The notes beneath the pieces are model-generated. The model ran no database searches. It worked only from the letters and a program-made list of their open reading frames with translations, and was not told the origin of the DNA. This document shows, piece by piece, positions 10,064 to 23,415 of a stretch of DNA of 64,000 nt. Every line of letters starts with the position of its first letter. Within the stretch, counting starts at the first letter, position 1. The position numbers and the translations under genes were made by a program. This stretch comes from Crossaster papposus (lineage: Eukaryota; Echinodermata; Asteroidea; Velatida; Solasteridae): positions 496,001 to 560,000 of the forward strand of contig JBAIAA010000599.1 in the NCBI GenBank assembly GCA_037893245.1. Direction: 5' to 3'.

Positions 10064-12096
10064 CTGAGAGCTCTCTTTGTGCTGAGCAAAATATTGAGTG
10101 TTCCCATCACAGTGTGACTGAGAGCAGTCACTGTGCTGAACAGAATAGTGAGTGTTCACATTACAGTGTGACTCCGAGGGCATTCACTGTGCAGAGCAGA
10201 ATAGTGAGTGTTCCCATCACAGTGTGACTGAGAGCAGTCACTGTGCTGAACAGAATAGTGAGTGTTCCCATCACAGTGTGACTATGAGAGCAGTCAATGT
10301 GCTGAGCAGAATAGTGAGTGTTCACATCACAGTGCGACTGAGAGCAGTCACTGTGCTGAGCAGAATAGTGAGTGTTCCCATCACAGTGTGACTGAGAGCA
10401 GTCACTTGGCTGAGCAGAATAGTGAGTGTTTCCATTGCAGTGTGACTGTGAGAGCAGTCACTGTGCTGAGCAGAATAGTGAGTGTACCTATCACAGTGTG
10501 ACTTAGAGCAGTCACTGTGCTGAGCAGAATAGTGAGTGTTCCCATCACAGTGTGACTGCAAGAGCAGTCACTGTGCTGAACAGAATAGTGAGTGTTCCAA
10601 TCACAGTGTGACTGAGAGCTGTCAATGTGCTGAGCAGAATAGTAAGTGTTCACCTCACAGTGTGACTGAGAGCAGTCACTGTGCTGATCAGAATAGTGAG
10701 TGTTCACATCACTTTGTGACTGGGAGCAGTCACTGTGCTGAGCAGAATAGTGAGTGTTCCCATCACAGTGTGACTGAGAGCTGTCACTGTGCTGAGCAGA
10801 ATAGTGAGTGTTTCCATCACAGTGTGACTGTGAGAGCATTCACTGTGCTGAGCAGAATAGTGAGTGTTCCCGTTACAGTGTGACTGAGAGCTCTCACTGT
10901 GCTGAGCAGAATAGTGAGTGTTCCCATCACAGTGTGACTGAGCGCAGTGACTGTGCTGAGCAAAATATTGAGTGTTCCCATCACAGTGTGACTGAGAGCA
11001 GTCACTGTGCTGAACAGAATAGTGAGTGTTCCCATCACAGTGTGACTGAGAGCTGTCAATGTGCTGAGCAGAATAGTGAGTGTTCCCATCACAGTGTGAC
11101 TGTGAGAGCATTCACTGTGCTGAGCAGAATATTGAGTGTTCCCGTTACAGTGTGACTGAGAGCTCTCACTGTGCTGAGCAGAATAGTGAGTGTTCCCATC
11201 ACAGTGTGACTGAGAGTGGTGACTGTGATGAGCAAAATATTGAGTGTTCCCATTACAGTGTGACTGAGAGCAGTCACTGTGCTGAACAGAATAGTGAGTG
11301 TTCCCATCACAGTGTGACTGAGAGCTGTCACTGTGCTGAACAGAATAGTAAGTGTATACATCACAGTGTGACTGAGAGCAGTCACTGTGCTGAACAAACT
11401 AGTGAGTGTTCCCATCACAGTGTAACTGAGAGCAGTCACTGTGCTGAACAGAATAGTGAGTGTACCCATCACAGTGTGACTTAGAGCAGTCACTGTGCTG
11501 AGCAGAATAGTGAGTGTTCCCATCACAATGCGACTGTGAGAGCAGTCACTGTGCAGAGCAGAATAGTGAGTGTTCACATCACTATGTGACTGAGAGCAGT
11601 CACTGTGCTGAGCAGAATAGTGAGTGTTCCCATCACAGTGTGACTGAGAGCTGTCACTGTGCTGAGCAGAATAGTGAGTTTTCCCACAACAGTGTGACTG
11701 AGAGCAGTCACTATGCTGAGCAGAATAGTGAGTGTTCCCATCACAGTGTGACTGAGAGCTGTCAATGTGCTGAGCAGAATAGTAAGTGTTCACATCACAG
11801 TGTGACTGAGAGCAGTCACTGTGCTGAACAAACTAGTGAGTGTTCCCATCACAGTGTAACTGAGAGCAGTCACTGTGCTGAACAGAATAGTGAGTGTACC
11901 CATCACAGTGTGACTTAGAGCAGTCACTGTGCTGAGCAGAATAGTGAGTGTTCCAATCACAGTATGGCTAAGAGCAGTCACTCTGCTGAGCAAAATAGTG
12001 AGTATTCCCATCACAGTGTGACTGAGAGCTGTCAATGTGCTGAGCAGAATCGTAAGTGTTCACATCACAGTGTGACTGAGAGCAGTCACTGTGCTG
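10064..12096 (+). repeat. Mosaic segment leading to the 600-bp duplication
   Basis: About 10152-10501 matches 4804-5153 (offset 5348). About 10536-10883 matches 12166-12513 (offset 1630) with small differences such as CACTTTGTGACTGGGAGC near 10710. About 11080-11155 recurs at 15000-15075. TAG marker units lie at 10504-10506, 11482-11484 and 11916-11918. The latter two are 434 bp apart, suggesting a local 8-unit duplication. Confidence 0.78.
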
Positions 12097-13208
12097 AGCA
12101 GAATAGTGAGTGTTCCCATCACAGTGTGACTGCGAGGGCATTCACTGTGCAGAGCAGAATAGTGAGTGTTCCCATCACAGTGTGACTGCAAGAGCAGTCA
12201 CTGTGCTGAACAGAATAGTGAGTGTTCCAATCACAGTGTGACTGAGAGCTGTCAATGTGCTGAGCAGAATAGTAAGTGTTCACCTCACAGTGTGACTGAG
12301 AGCAGTCACTGTGCTGATCAGAATAGTGAGTGTTCACACCACTATGTGACTGAGAGCAGTCACTGTGCTGAGCAGAATAGTGAGTGTTCCCATCACAGTG
12401 TGACTGAGAGCTGTCACTGTGCTGAGCAGAATAGTGAGTGTTTCCATCACAGTGTGACTGTGAGAGCATTCACTGTGCTGAGCAGAATAGTGAGTGTTCC
12501 CGTTACAGTGTGACTGAGAGCAGTCACTGTGCTGAACAGAATAGTGAGTGTTCCCTTCACAGTGTGACTGAGAGCAGTCACTGTGCTGAACAGAATAGTG
12601 AGTGTTCCCATCACAGTGTGACTGAGAGTAGTCACTGTGCTGAGCAGAATAGTGAGTGTTCCAATCACAGTGTGACTGAGAGCAGTCACTGTGCAAAGCA
12701 GAATAGTGAGTGTTCCCATCACAGTGTGACTGCGAGGGCATTCACTGTGCAGAGCAGAATAGTGAGTGTTCCCATCACAGTGTGACTGCAAGAGCAGTCA
12801 CTGTGCTGAACAGAATAGTGAGTGTTCCAATCACAGTGTGACTGAGAGCTGTCAATGTGCTGAGCAGAATAGTAAGTGTTCACCTCACAGTGTGACTGAG
12901 AGCAGTCACTGTGCTGATCAGAATAGTGAGTGTTCACACCACTATGTGACTGAGAGCAGTCACTGTGCTGAGCAGAATAGTGAGTGTTCCCATCACAGTG
13001 TGACTGAGAGCTGTCACTGTGCTGAGCAGAATAGTGAGTGTTTCCATCACAGTGTGACTGTGAGAGCATTCACTGTGCTGAGCAGAATAGTGAGTGTTCC
13101 CGTTACAGTGTGACTGAGAGCAGTCACTGTGCTGAACAGAATAGTGAGTGTTCCCTTCACAGTGTGACTGAGAGCAGTCACTGTGCTGAACAGAATAGTG
13201 AGTGTTCC
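12097..13208 (+). repeat. 600-bp tandem duplication (11 units)
   Basis: About 12097-12608 is repeated at 12697-13208 with no difference seen by eye. Both copies share the rare variant TTCACACCACTATG near 12333 and 12933. A 600-bp period fits 8 units of 54 bp and 3 units of 56 bp; the 56-bp units begin GTGACTGCGAGGGC, GTGACTGCAAGAGC and GTGACTGTGAGAGC. The match ends where TTCCCATC (12609) is TTCCAATC in the second copy. It looks like one of the most recent short duplications in the window. Confidence 0.88.
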
Positions 13209-14350
13209 AATCACAGTGTGACTGAGAGCAGTCACTGTGCAGAGCAGAATAGTGAGTGTTCCCATCACAGTGTGACTGCGAGAGCATTCACTTTGTTGAG
13301 CAAAATAGTGTGTTCCAATCACAGTATGACTAAGAGCAGTCACTGTGCTGAACAGAATAGTGAGTGTTCCCATCACAGTGTGACTGCGAAAGCATTCACT
13401 GTGCAGAGCAGAATAGTGAGTATTCCCATCACAGTGTTACAGAGAGTAGTCACTGTGCTGAGCAGAATAGTGAGTGTTCCCATCACAATGTGACTGTGAG
13501 AGCAGTCACTGTGCTGAGCAGAATACTGAGTGTTCCCATCACTGTGTGACTGTGAGAGCATTCGCTGTGCTGAGCAGAATAGTGAGTGTTCCCGTTACAG
13601 TGTGACTGAGAGCTCTCTCTGTGCTGAGCAAAATATTGAGTGTTCCAATCACAGTGTGACTGAGAGCAGTCACTGTGCTGAACAGAATAGTGAGTGTTCC
13701 CATCACAGTGTGACTGAGAGCTGTCATTGTGCTGAACAGAATAGTGAGTGTTCCCACAACAGTGTGACTGAGAGCAGTCATTATGCTGAGCAGAATAGTG
13801 AGTGTTCCAATCACAGTATGGCTAAGAGCAGTCACTCTGCTGAGCAGAATATTGAGTGTTCCCATCACAGTGTGACTGAGAGCTATCGTTGTGCTGAACA
13901 GAATAGTGAGTGTTCCCATCACAGTGTGACTGAGAGCTGTCAATGTGCTGAGCAGAATAGTAAGTGTTCACATCACAGTGTGGCTGAGAGCAGTCACTGT
14001 GCTGAGCAGAATAGTGAGTGTTCCCATCACAGTGTGACTACGAGGGCATTCACTGTGCAGAGCAGAATAGTGAGTGTTCCCATCACAGTGTGACTGAGAG
14101 CAGTCACTGTGCTGAACAGAATAGTGAGTGTTCCCATCACAGTGTGACTATGAGAGCAGTCAATGTGCTGAGCAGAATAGTGAGTGTTCACATCACAGTG
14201 CGACTGAGAGCAGTCACTGTGCTGAGCAGAATAGTGAGTGTTCCCATCACAGTGTGACTGAGAGCAGTCACTTGGCTGAGCAGAATAGTGAGTGTTTCCA
14301 TTGCAGTGTGACTGTGAGAGCAGTCACTGTGCTGAGCAGAATAGTGAGTG
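13104..14350 (+). repeat. Block C1, repeated at 18324-19570 (offset 5220 bp)
   Basis: About 1.25 kb recurs at offset 5220 with few differences, for example TTCCCATC near 13919 against TTCCCAAC near 19139. Shared private features are GACTGCGAAAGCATTC (13382 and 18602), AGAATACTGAGTG (13522 and 18742) and one compensated TTTGTTG unit (13272-13325 and 18492-18545). The copies part at TGTACATATCAC (14350) against TGTTCCCATCAC (19570). Confidence 0.85.
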
Positions 14351-16009
14351 TACATATCACAGTGTGACTTAGAGCAGTCACTGTGCTGAGCAGAATAGTG
14401 AGTGTTCCCATCACAGTGTGACTGCGAGGGCATTCACTGTGCAGAGCAGAATAGTGAGTGTTCCCATCACAGTGTGACTGCAAGAGCAGTCACTGTGCTG
14501 AACAGAATAGTGAGTGTTCCAATCACAGTGTGACTGAGAGCTGTCAATGTGCTGAGCAGAATAGTAAGTGTTCACCTCACAGTGTGACTTAGAGCAGTCA
14601 CTGTGCTGATCAGAATAGTGAGTGTTCACATCACTATGTGACTGAGAGCAGTCACTGTGCTCAGCAGAATAGTGAGTGTTCCCATCACAGTGTGACTGAG
14701 AGCTGTCACTGTGCTGAGCAGAATAGTGAGTGTTTCCATCACAGTGTGACTGTGAGAGCATTCTGTGCTGAGCAGAATAGTGAGTGTTCCCGTTACAGTG
14801 TGACTAAGAGCTCTCACTGTGCTGAGCAGAATAGTGAGTGTTCCCATCACAGTGTGACTGAGCGCAGTAACTGTGCTGAGCAAAATATTGAGTGTTCCCA
14901 TCACAGTGTGACTGAGAGCAGTCACTGTGCTGAACAGAATAGTGAGTGTTCCCATCACAGTGTGACTGAGAGCTGTCAATGTGCTGAGCAGAATAGTGAG
15001 TGTTCCCATCACAGTGTGACTGTGAGAGCATTCACTGTGCTGAGCAGAATATTGAGTGTTCCCGTTACAGTGTGACTGAGAGCTCTCACTGTGCTGAGCA
15101 GAATAGTGAGTGTTCCCATCACAGTGTGACTGAGAGCGGTGACTGTGATGAGCAAAATATTGAGTGTTCCCATTACAGTGTGACTGAGAGCAGTCACTGT
15201 GCTGAACAGAATAGTGAGTGTTCCCATCACAGTGTGACTGAGAGCTGTCAATGTGCTGAGAAGAATAGTAAGTGTATACATCACAGTGTGACTGAGAGCA
15301 GTTACTGTGCTGAGCAAAATAGTGAGTGTTCCCATCACAGTGTGACTGAGAGCTGTCAATGTGCTGAGCAGAATAGTAAGTGTTCACGTCACAGTGTGAC
15401 TGAGAGCAGTCACTGTGCTGAACAAACTAGTGAGTGTTCCCATCACAGTGTGACTGAGAGCTGTCACTGTGCTGAGCAGAATAGTGAGTTTTCCCACAAC
15501 AGTGTGACTGAGAGCAGTCACTATGCTGAGCAGAATAGTGAGTGTTCCAATCACAGTATGGCTAAGAGCAGTCACTCTGCTGAGCAAAATAGTGAGTATT
15601 CCCATCACAGTGTGACTGAGAGATGTCAATGTGCTGAGCAGAATAGTAAGTGTTCACATCACAGTGTGACTGAGAGCAGTCACTGTGCTGAGCAGAATAG
15701 TGAGTGTTCCCATCACAGTGTGACTGCGAGGGCATTCACTGTGCAGAGCAGAATAGTGAGTGTTCCCATCACAGTGTGAATGAGAGCAGTCACTGTGCTG
15801 AACAGAATAGTGAGTGTTCCAATCAGAGTGTGACTGAGAGCTGTCAATGTGCTGAGCAGAATAGTAAGTGTTCACCTCACAGTGTGACTGAGAGCAGTCA
15901 CTGTGCTGATCAGAATAGTGAGTGTTCACATCACTATGTGACTGAGAGCAGTCACTGTGCTGAGCAGAATAGTGAGTGTTCCCATCACAGTGTGACTGAG
16001 AGCTGTCAC
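14351..16009 (+). repeat. Segment with block D1, repeated at about 19701-20399
   Basis: About 14967-15665 matches 19701-20399 at offset 4734, including the rare GAGAAGAATAGTAAGTGTATAC unit near 15257 and 19991, and CAGTTACTG near 15299 and 20033. Two TAG units lie close together at 14370-14372 and 14590-14592. A 56-bp-type unit near 14750-14781 has lost two bases (GCATTCTGTGC instead of GCATTCACTGTGC), so it does not shift the frame. Confidence 0.8.
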
Positions 16010-18355
16010 TGTGCTGAGCAGAATAGTGAGTGTTCCCATCACAGTGTGACTGAGCGCAGTGACTGTGCTGAGCAAAATATTGAGTGTTCCCATCACAGTG
16101 TGACTGAGAGCAGTCACTGTGCTGAACAGAATAGTGAGTGTTCCCATCACAGTGTGACTGAGAGCTGTCAATGTGCTGAGCAAAATAGTGAGTGTTCCCA
16201 TCACAGTGTGACTGTGAGAGCATTCACTGTGCTGAGCAGAATATTGAGTGTTCCCGTTACAGTGTGACTGAGAGCTCTCACTGTGCTGAGCAGAATAGTG
16301 AGTGTTCCCATCACAGTGTGACTGAGAGCGGTGACTGTGATGAGCAAATTATTGAGTGTTCCCATTACAGTGTGACTGAGAGCAGTCACTGTGCTGAACA
16401 GAATAGTGAGTGTTCCCATCACAGTGTGACTGAGAGCTGTCAATGTGCTGAGCAGAATAGTAAGTGTATACATCACAGTGTGACTGAGAGCAGTCACTGT
16501 GCTGAGCAGAATAGTGAGTGTTCCCATCACAGTGTGACTGCGAGGGCATTCACTGTGCAGAGCAGAATAGTGAGTGTTCCCATCACAGTGTGACTGCAAG
16601 AGCAGTCACTGTGCTGAACAGAATAGTGAGTGTTCCAATCACAGTGTGACTGAGAGCTGTCAATGTGCTGAGCAGAATAGTAAGTGTTCACATCACAGTG
16701 TGACTGAGAGCAGTCACTGTGCTGATCAGAATAGTGAGTGTTCACATCACTATGTGACTGAGAGCAGTCACTGTGCTGAGCAGAATAGTGAGTGTTCCCA
16801 TCACAGTGTGACTGAGAGCTGTCACTGTGCTGAACAGAATAGTGAGTGTTCCCTTCACAGTGTGACTGAGAGCAGTCACTGTGCTGAACAGAATAGTGAG
16901 TGTTCCCATCACAGTGTGACTGAGAGCAGTCACTGTGCTGAGCAGAATAGTGAGTGTTCCAATCACAGTGTGACTGAGAGCAGTCACTGTGCAGAGCAGA
17001 ATAGTGAGTGTTCCCATCACAGTGTGACTGCGAGAGCATTCACTTTGTTGAGCAAAATAGTGTGTTCCAATCACAGTATGACTAAGAGCAGTCACTGTGC
17101 TGAACAGAATAGTGAGTGTTCCCATCACAGTGTGACTGCGAGAGCATTCACTGTGCAGAGCAGAATAGTGAGTATTCCCATCACAGTGTGACTGAGAGCA
17201 GTCACTGTGCAGAGCAGAATAGTGAGTGTTCCCATCACAGTGTGACTGCGAGAGCATTCACTTTGTTGAGCAAAATAGTGTGTTCCAATCACAGTATGAC
17301 TAAGAGCAGTCACTGTGCTGAACAGAATAGTGAGTGTTCCCATCACAGTGTGACTGCGAGAGCATTCACTGTGCAGAGCAGAATAGTGAGTCTTCCCATC
17401 ACAGTGTTACAGAGAGTAGTCACTGTGCTGAGCAGAATAGTGAGTGTTCCCATCACAATGTGACTGTGAGAGCAGTCACTGTGCTGAGCAGAATAGTGAG
17501 TGTTCCCATCACTGTGTGACTGTGAGAGCATTCGCTGTGCTGAGCAGAATAGTGAGTGTTCCCGTTACAGTGTGACTGAGAGCTCTCTCTGTGCTGAGCA
17601 AAATATTGAGTGTTCCCATCACAGTGTGACTGAGAGCAGTCACTGTGCTGAACAGAATAGTGAGTGTTCCCATCACAGTGTGACTGAGAGCTGTCATTGT
17701 GCTGAACAGAATAGTGAGTGTTCCCACAACAGTGTGACTGAGAGCAGTCATTATGCTGAGCAGAATAGTGAGTGTTCCAATCACAGTATGGCTAAGAGCA
17801 GTCACTCTGCTGAGCAGAATATTGAGTGTTCCCATCACAGTGTGACTGAGAGCTATCGTTGTGCTGAACAGAATAGTGAGTGTTCCCACCACAGTGTGAC
17901 TGAGAGCTGTCACTGTGCTGAGCAGAATAGTGAGTTTTCCCACAACAGTGTGACTGAGAGCAGTCACTATGCTGAGCAGAATAGTGAGTGTTCCAATCAC
18001 AGTATGGCTAAGAGCAGTCACTCTGCTGAGCAAAATAGTGAGTATTCCCATCACAGTGTGACTGAGAGATGTCAATGTGCTGAGCAGAATAGTAAGTGTT
18101 CACATCAAAGTGTGACTGAGAGCAGTCACTGTGCTGAGCAGAATAGTGAGTGTTCCCATCACAGTGTGACTGCGAGGGCATTCACTGTGCAGAGCAGAAT
18201 AGTGAGTGTTCCCATCACAGTGTGACTGAGAGCAGTCACTGTGCTGAACAGAATAGTGAGTGTTCCAATCAGAGTGTGACTGAGAGCTGTCAATGTGCTG
18301 AGCAGAATAGTAAGTGTTCACCTCACAGTGTGACTGAGAGCAGTCACTGTGCTGA
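16010..18355 (+). repeat. Block E1 (2346 bp), repeated at 21724-24069 (offset 5714 bp)
   Basis: This is a long block whose copy lies 5714 bp downstream. I saw no difference between the copies in the lines compared. Shared private variants include GAGCAAATTATTGAG (16341 and 22055), GTGAGTCTTCCCATC (17388 and 23102) and CACATCAAAGTGTGAC (18102 and 23816). It contains a pair of compensated TTTGTTG units 218 bp apart (17024 and 17242). The match ends at 18356, where GCTGAAC stands against GCTGATC. Confidence 0.87.
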
Positions 18356-20393
18356 ACAGAATAGTGAGTGTTCCCTTCACAGTGTGACTGAGAGCAGTCA
18401 CTGTGCTGAACAGAATAGTGAGTGTTCCAATCACAGTGTGACTGAGAGCAGTCACTGTGCAGAGCAGAATAGTGAGTGTTCCCATCACAGTGTGACTGCG
18501 AGAGCATTCACTTTGTTGAGCAAAATAGTGTGTTCCAATCACAGTATGACTAAGAGCAGTCACTGTGCTGAACAGAATAGTGAGTGTTCCCATCACAGTG
18601 TGACTGCGAAAGCATTCACTGTGCAGAGCAGAATAGTGAGTATTCCCATCACAGTGTTACAGAGAGTAGTCACTGTGCTGAGCAGAATAGTGAGTGTTCC
18701 CATCACAATGTGACTGTGAGAGCAGTCACTGTGCTGAGCAGAATACTGAGTGTTCCCATCACTGTGTGACTGTGAGAGCATTCGCTGTGCTGAGCAGAAT
18801 AGTGAGTGTTCCCGTTACAGTGTGACTGAGAGCTCTCTCTGTGCTGAGCAAAATATTGAGTGTTCCAATCACAGTGTGACTGAGAGCAGTCACTGTGCTG
18901 AACAGAATAGTGAGTGTTCCCATCACAGTGTGACTGAGAGCTGTCATTGTGCTGAACAGAATAGTGAGTGTTCCCACAACAGTGTGACTGAGAGCAGTCA
19001 TTATGCTGAGCAGAATAGTGAGTGTTCCAATCACAGTATGGCTAAGAGCAGTCACTCTGCTGAGCAGAATATTGAGTGTTCCCATCACAGTGTGACTGAG
19101 AGCTATCGTTGTGCTGAACAGAATAGTGAGTGTTCCCAACACAGTGTGACTGAGAGCTGTCAATGTGCTGAGCAGAATAGTAAGTGTTCACATCACAGTG
19201 TGGCTGAGAGCAGTCACTGTGCTGAGCAGAATAGTGAGTGTTCCCATCACAGTGTGACTACGAGGGCATTCACTGTGCAGAGCAGAATAGTGAGTGTTCC
19301 CATCACAGTGTGACTGAGAGCAGTCACTGTGCTGAACAGAATAGTGAGTGTTCCCATCACAGTGTGACTATGAGAGCAGTCAATGTGCTGAGCAGAATAG
19401 TGAGTGTTCACATCACAGTGCGACTGAGAGCAGTCACTGTGCTGAGCAGAATAGTGAGTGTTCCCATCACAGTGTGACTGAGAGCAGTCACTTGGCTGAG
19501 CAGAATAGTGAGTGTTTCCATTGCAGTGTGACTGTGAGAGCAGTCACTGTGCTGAGCAGAATAGTGAGTGTTCCCATCACAGTGTGACTGCGAGGGCATT
19601 CACTGTGCAGAGCAGAATAGTGAGTGTTCCCATCACAGTGTGACTGCAAGAGCAGTCACTGTGCTGAACAGAATAGTGAGTGTTCCAATCACAGTGTGAC
19701 TGAGAGCTGTCAATGTGCTGAGCAGAATAGTGAGTGTTCCCATCACAGTGTGACTGTGAGAGCATTCACTGTGCTGAGCAGAATATTGAGTGTTCCCGTT
19801 ACAGTGTGACTGAGAGCTCTCACTGTGCTGAGCAGAATAGTGAGTGTTCCCATCACAGTGTGACTGAGAGCGGTGACTGTGATGAGCAAAATATTGAGTG
19901 TTCCCATTACAGTGTGACTGAGAGCAGTCACTGTGCTGAACAGAATAGTGAGTGTTCCCATCACAGTGTGACTGAGAGCTGTCAATGTGCTGAGAAGAAT
20001 AGTAAGTGTATACATCACAGTGTGACTGAGAGCAGTTACTGTGCTGAGCAAAATAGTGAGTGTTCCCATCACAGTGTGACTGAGAGCTGTCAATGTGCTG
20101 AGCAGAATAGTAAGTGTTCACGTCACAGTGTGACTGAGAGCAGTCACTGTGCTGAACAAACTAGTGAGTGTTCCCATCACAGTGTGACTGAGAGCTGTCA
20201 CTGTGCTGAGCAGAATAGTGAGTTTTCCCACAACAGTGTGACTGAGAGCAGTCACTATGCTGAGCAGAATAGTGAGTGTTCCAATCACAGTATGGCTAAG
20301 AGCAGTCACTCTGCTGAGCAAAATAGTGAGTATTCCCATCACAGTGTGACTGAGAGATGTCAATGTGCTGAGCAGAATAGTAAGTGTTCACAT
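18356..20393 (+). repeat. Copies of blocks C and D (C2, D2)
   Basis: The interval holds most of the second copy of block C (about 18324-19570) and the second copy of block D (about 19701-20399). A short linker at 19577-19726 matches 14411-14560 at offset 5166. Compared with the first copies, the distance between C and D is shortened, which is explained by loss of whole units. No non-repeat DNA is present. Confidence 0.82.
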
Positions 20394-22231
20394 CACAGTG
20401 TGACTGCGAGGGCATTCACTGTGCAGAGCAGAATAGTGAGTGTTCCCATCACAGTGTGAATGAGAGCAGTCACTGTGCTGAACAGAATAGTGAGTGTTCC
20501 AATCAGAGTGTGACTGAGAGCTGTCAATGTGCTGAGCAGAATAGTAAGTGTTCACCTCACAGTGTGACTGAGAGCAGTCACTGTGCTGATCAGAATAGTG
20601 AGTGTTCACATCACTATGTGACTGAGAGCAGTCACTGTGCTGAGCAGAATAGTGAGTGTTCCCATCACAGTGTGACTGAGAGCTGTCACTGTGCTGAGCA
20701 GAATAGTGAGTGTTTCCATCACAGTGTGACTGTGAGAGCATTCACTGTGCTGAGCAGAATAGTGAGTGTTCCCGTTACAGTGTGACTGAGAGCTCTCACT
20801 GTGCTGAGCAGAATAGTGAGTGTTCCCATCACAGTGTGACTGAGCGCAGTGACTGTGCTGAGCAAAATATTGAGTGTTCCCATCACAGTGTGACTGAGAG
20901 CAGTCACTGTGCTGAACAGAATAGTGAGTGTTCCCATCACAGTGTGACTGAGAGCTGTCAATGTGCTGAGCAAAATAGTGAGTGTTCCCATCACAGTGTG
21001 ACTGTGAGAGCATTCACTGTGCTGAGCAGAATATTGAGTGTTCCCGTTACAGTGTGACTGAGAGCTCTCACTGTGCTGAGCAGAATAGTGAGTGTTCCCA
21101 TCACAGTGTGACTGAGAGCGGTGACTGTGATGAGCAAATTATTGAGTGTTCCCATTACAGTGTGACTGAGAGCAGTCACTGTGCTAAACAGAATAGTGAG
21201 TGTTCCCATCACAGTGTGACTGAGAGATGTCAATGTGCTGAGCAGAATAGTAAGTGTTCACATCACAGTGTGACTGAGAGCAGTCACTGTGCTGAGCAGA
21301 ATAGTGAGTGTTCCCATCACAGTGTGACTGCGAGGGCATTCACTGTGCAGAGCAGAATAGTGAGTGTTCCCATCACAGTGTGAATGAGAGCAGTCACTGT
21401 GCTGAACAGAATAGTGAGTGTTCCAATCAGAGTGTGACTGAGAGCTGTCAATGTGCTGAGCAGAATAGTAAGTGTTCACCTCACAGTGTGACTGAGAGCA
21501 GTCACTGTGCTGATCAGAATAGTGAGTGTTCACATCACTATGTGACTGAGAGCAGTCACTGTGCTGAGCAGAATAGTGAGTGTTCCCATCACAGTGTGAC
21601 TGAGAGCTGTCACTGTGCTGAGCAGAATAGTGAGTGTTTCCATCACAGTGTGACTGTGAGAGCATTCACTGTGCTGAGCAGAATAGTGAGTGTTCCCGTT
21701 ACAGTGTGACTGAGAGCTCTCACTGTGCTGAGCAGAATAGTGAGTGTTCCCATCACAGTGTGACTGAGCGCAGTGACTGTGCTGAGCAAAATATTGAGTG
21801 TTCCCATCACAGTGTGACTGAGAGCAGTCACTGTGCTGAACAGAATAGTGAGTGTTCCCATCACAGTGTGACTGAGAGCTGTCAATGTGCTGAGCAAAAT
21901 AGTGAGTGTTCCCATCACAGTGTGACTGTGAGAGCATTCACTGTGCTGAGCAGAATATTGAGTGTTCCCGTTACAGTGTGACTGAGAGCTCTCACTGTGC
22001 TGAGCAGAATAGTGAGTGTTCCCATCACAGTGTGACTGAGAGCGGTGACTGTGATGAGCAAATTATTGAGTGTTCCCATTACAGTGTGACTGAGAGCAGT
22101 CACTGTGCTGAACAGAATAGTGAGTGTTCCCATCACAGTGTGACTGAGAGCTGTCAATGTGCTGAGCAGAATAGTAAGTGTATACATCACAGTGTGACTG
22201 AGAGCAGTCACTGTGCTGAGCAGAATAGTGA
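20394..22231 (+). repeat. 924-bp higher-order repeat, two tandem copies
   Basis: About 20394-21224 matches 21318-22148 at offset 924 with isolated differences, such as GTGCTAAACAG near 21184 against GTGCTGAACAG near 22108. A 924-bp period fits 14 units of 54 bp and 3 units of 56 bp. The same 17-unit set occurs again from about 23864 and in two further tandem steps from 25220. Variants typical of this HOR are ACTGAGCGCAGTGAC, GAGCGGTGACTGTGATGAG and TGTATACATC. Confidence 0.85.
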
Positions 22232-23415
22232 GTGTTCCCATCACAGTGTGACTGCGAGGGCATTCACTGTGCAGAGCAGAATAGTGAGTGTTCCCATCAC
22301 AGTGTGACTGCAAGAGCAGTCACTGTGCTGAACAGAATAGTGAGTGTTCCAATCACAGTGTGACTGAGAGCTGTCAATGTGCTGAGCAGAATAGTAAGTG
22401 TTCACATCACAGTGTGACTGAGAGCAGTCACTGTGCTGATCAGAATAGTGAGTGTTCACATCACTATGTGACTGAGAGCAGTCACTGTGCTGAGCAGAAT
22501 AGTGAGTGTTCCCATCACAGTGTGACTGAGAGCTGTCACTGTGCTGAACAGAATAGTGAGTGTTCCCTTCACAGTGTGACTGAGAGCAGTCACTGTGCTG
22601 AACAGAATAGTGAGTGTTCCCATCACAGTGTGACTGAGAGCAGTCACTGTGCTGAGCAGAATAGTGAGTGTTCCAATCACAGTGTGACTGAGAGCAGTCA
22701 CTGTGCAGAGCAGAATAGTGAGTGTTCCCATCACAGTGTGACTGCGAGAGCATTCACTTTGTTGAGCAAAATAGTGTGTTCCAATCACAGTATGACTAAG
22801 AGCAGTCACTGTGCTGAACAGAATAGTGAGTGTTCCCATCACAGTGTGACTGCGAGAGCATTCACTGTGCAGAGCAGAATAGTGAGTATTCCCATCACAG
22901 TGTGACTGAGAGCAGTCACTGTGCAGAGCAGAATAGTGAGTGTTCCCATCACAGTGTGACTGCGAGAGCATTCACTTTGTTGAGCAAAATAGTGTGTTCC
23001 AATCACAGTATGACTAAGAGCAGTCACTGTGCTGAACAGAATAGTGAGTGTTCCCATCACAGTGTGACTGCGAGAGCATTCACTGTGCAGAGCAGAATAG
23101 TGAGTCTTCCCATCACAGTGTTACAGAGAGTAGTCACTGTGCTGAGCAGAATAGTGAGTGTTCCCATCACAATGTGACTGTGAGAGCAGTCACTGTGCTG
23201 AGCAGAATAGTGAGTGTTCCCATCACTGTGTGACTGTGAGAGCATTCGCTGTGCTGAGCAGAATAGTGAGTGTTCCCGTTACAGTGTGACTGAGAGCTCT
23301 CTCTGTGCTGAGCAAAATATTGAGTGTTCCCATCACAGTGTGACTGAGAGCAGTCACTGTGCTGAACAGAATAGTGAGTGTTCCCATCACAGTGTGACTG
23401 AGAGCTGTCATTGTG
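22232..23415 (+). repeat. Continuation of block E2
   Basis: This is the middle of the second copy of block E (21724-24069). It carries the pair of compensated TTTGTTG units at 22738-22791 and 22956-23009, spaced 218 bp as in block E1, and the GTGAGTCTTCCCATC variant near 23102. Confidence 0.82.
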
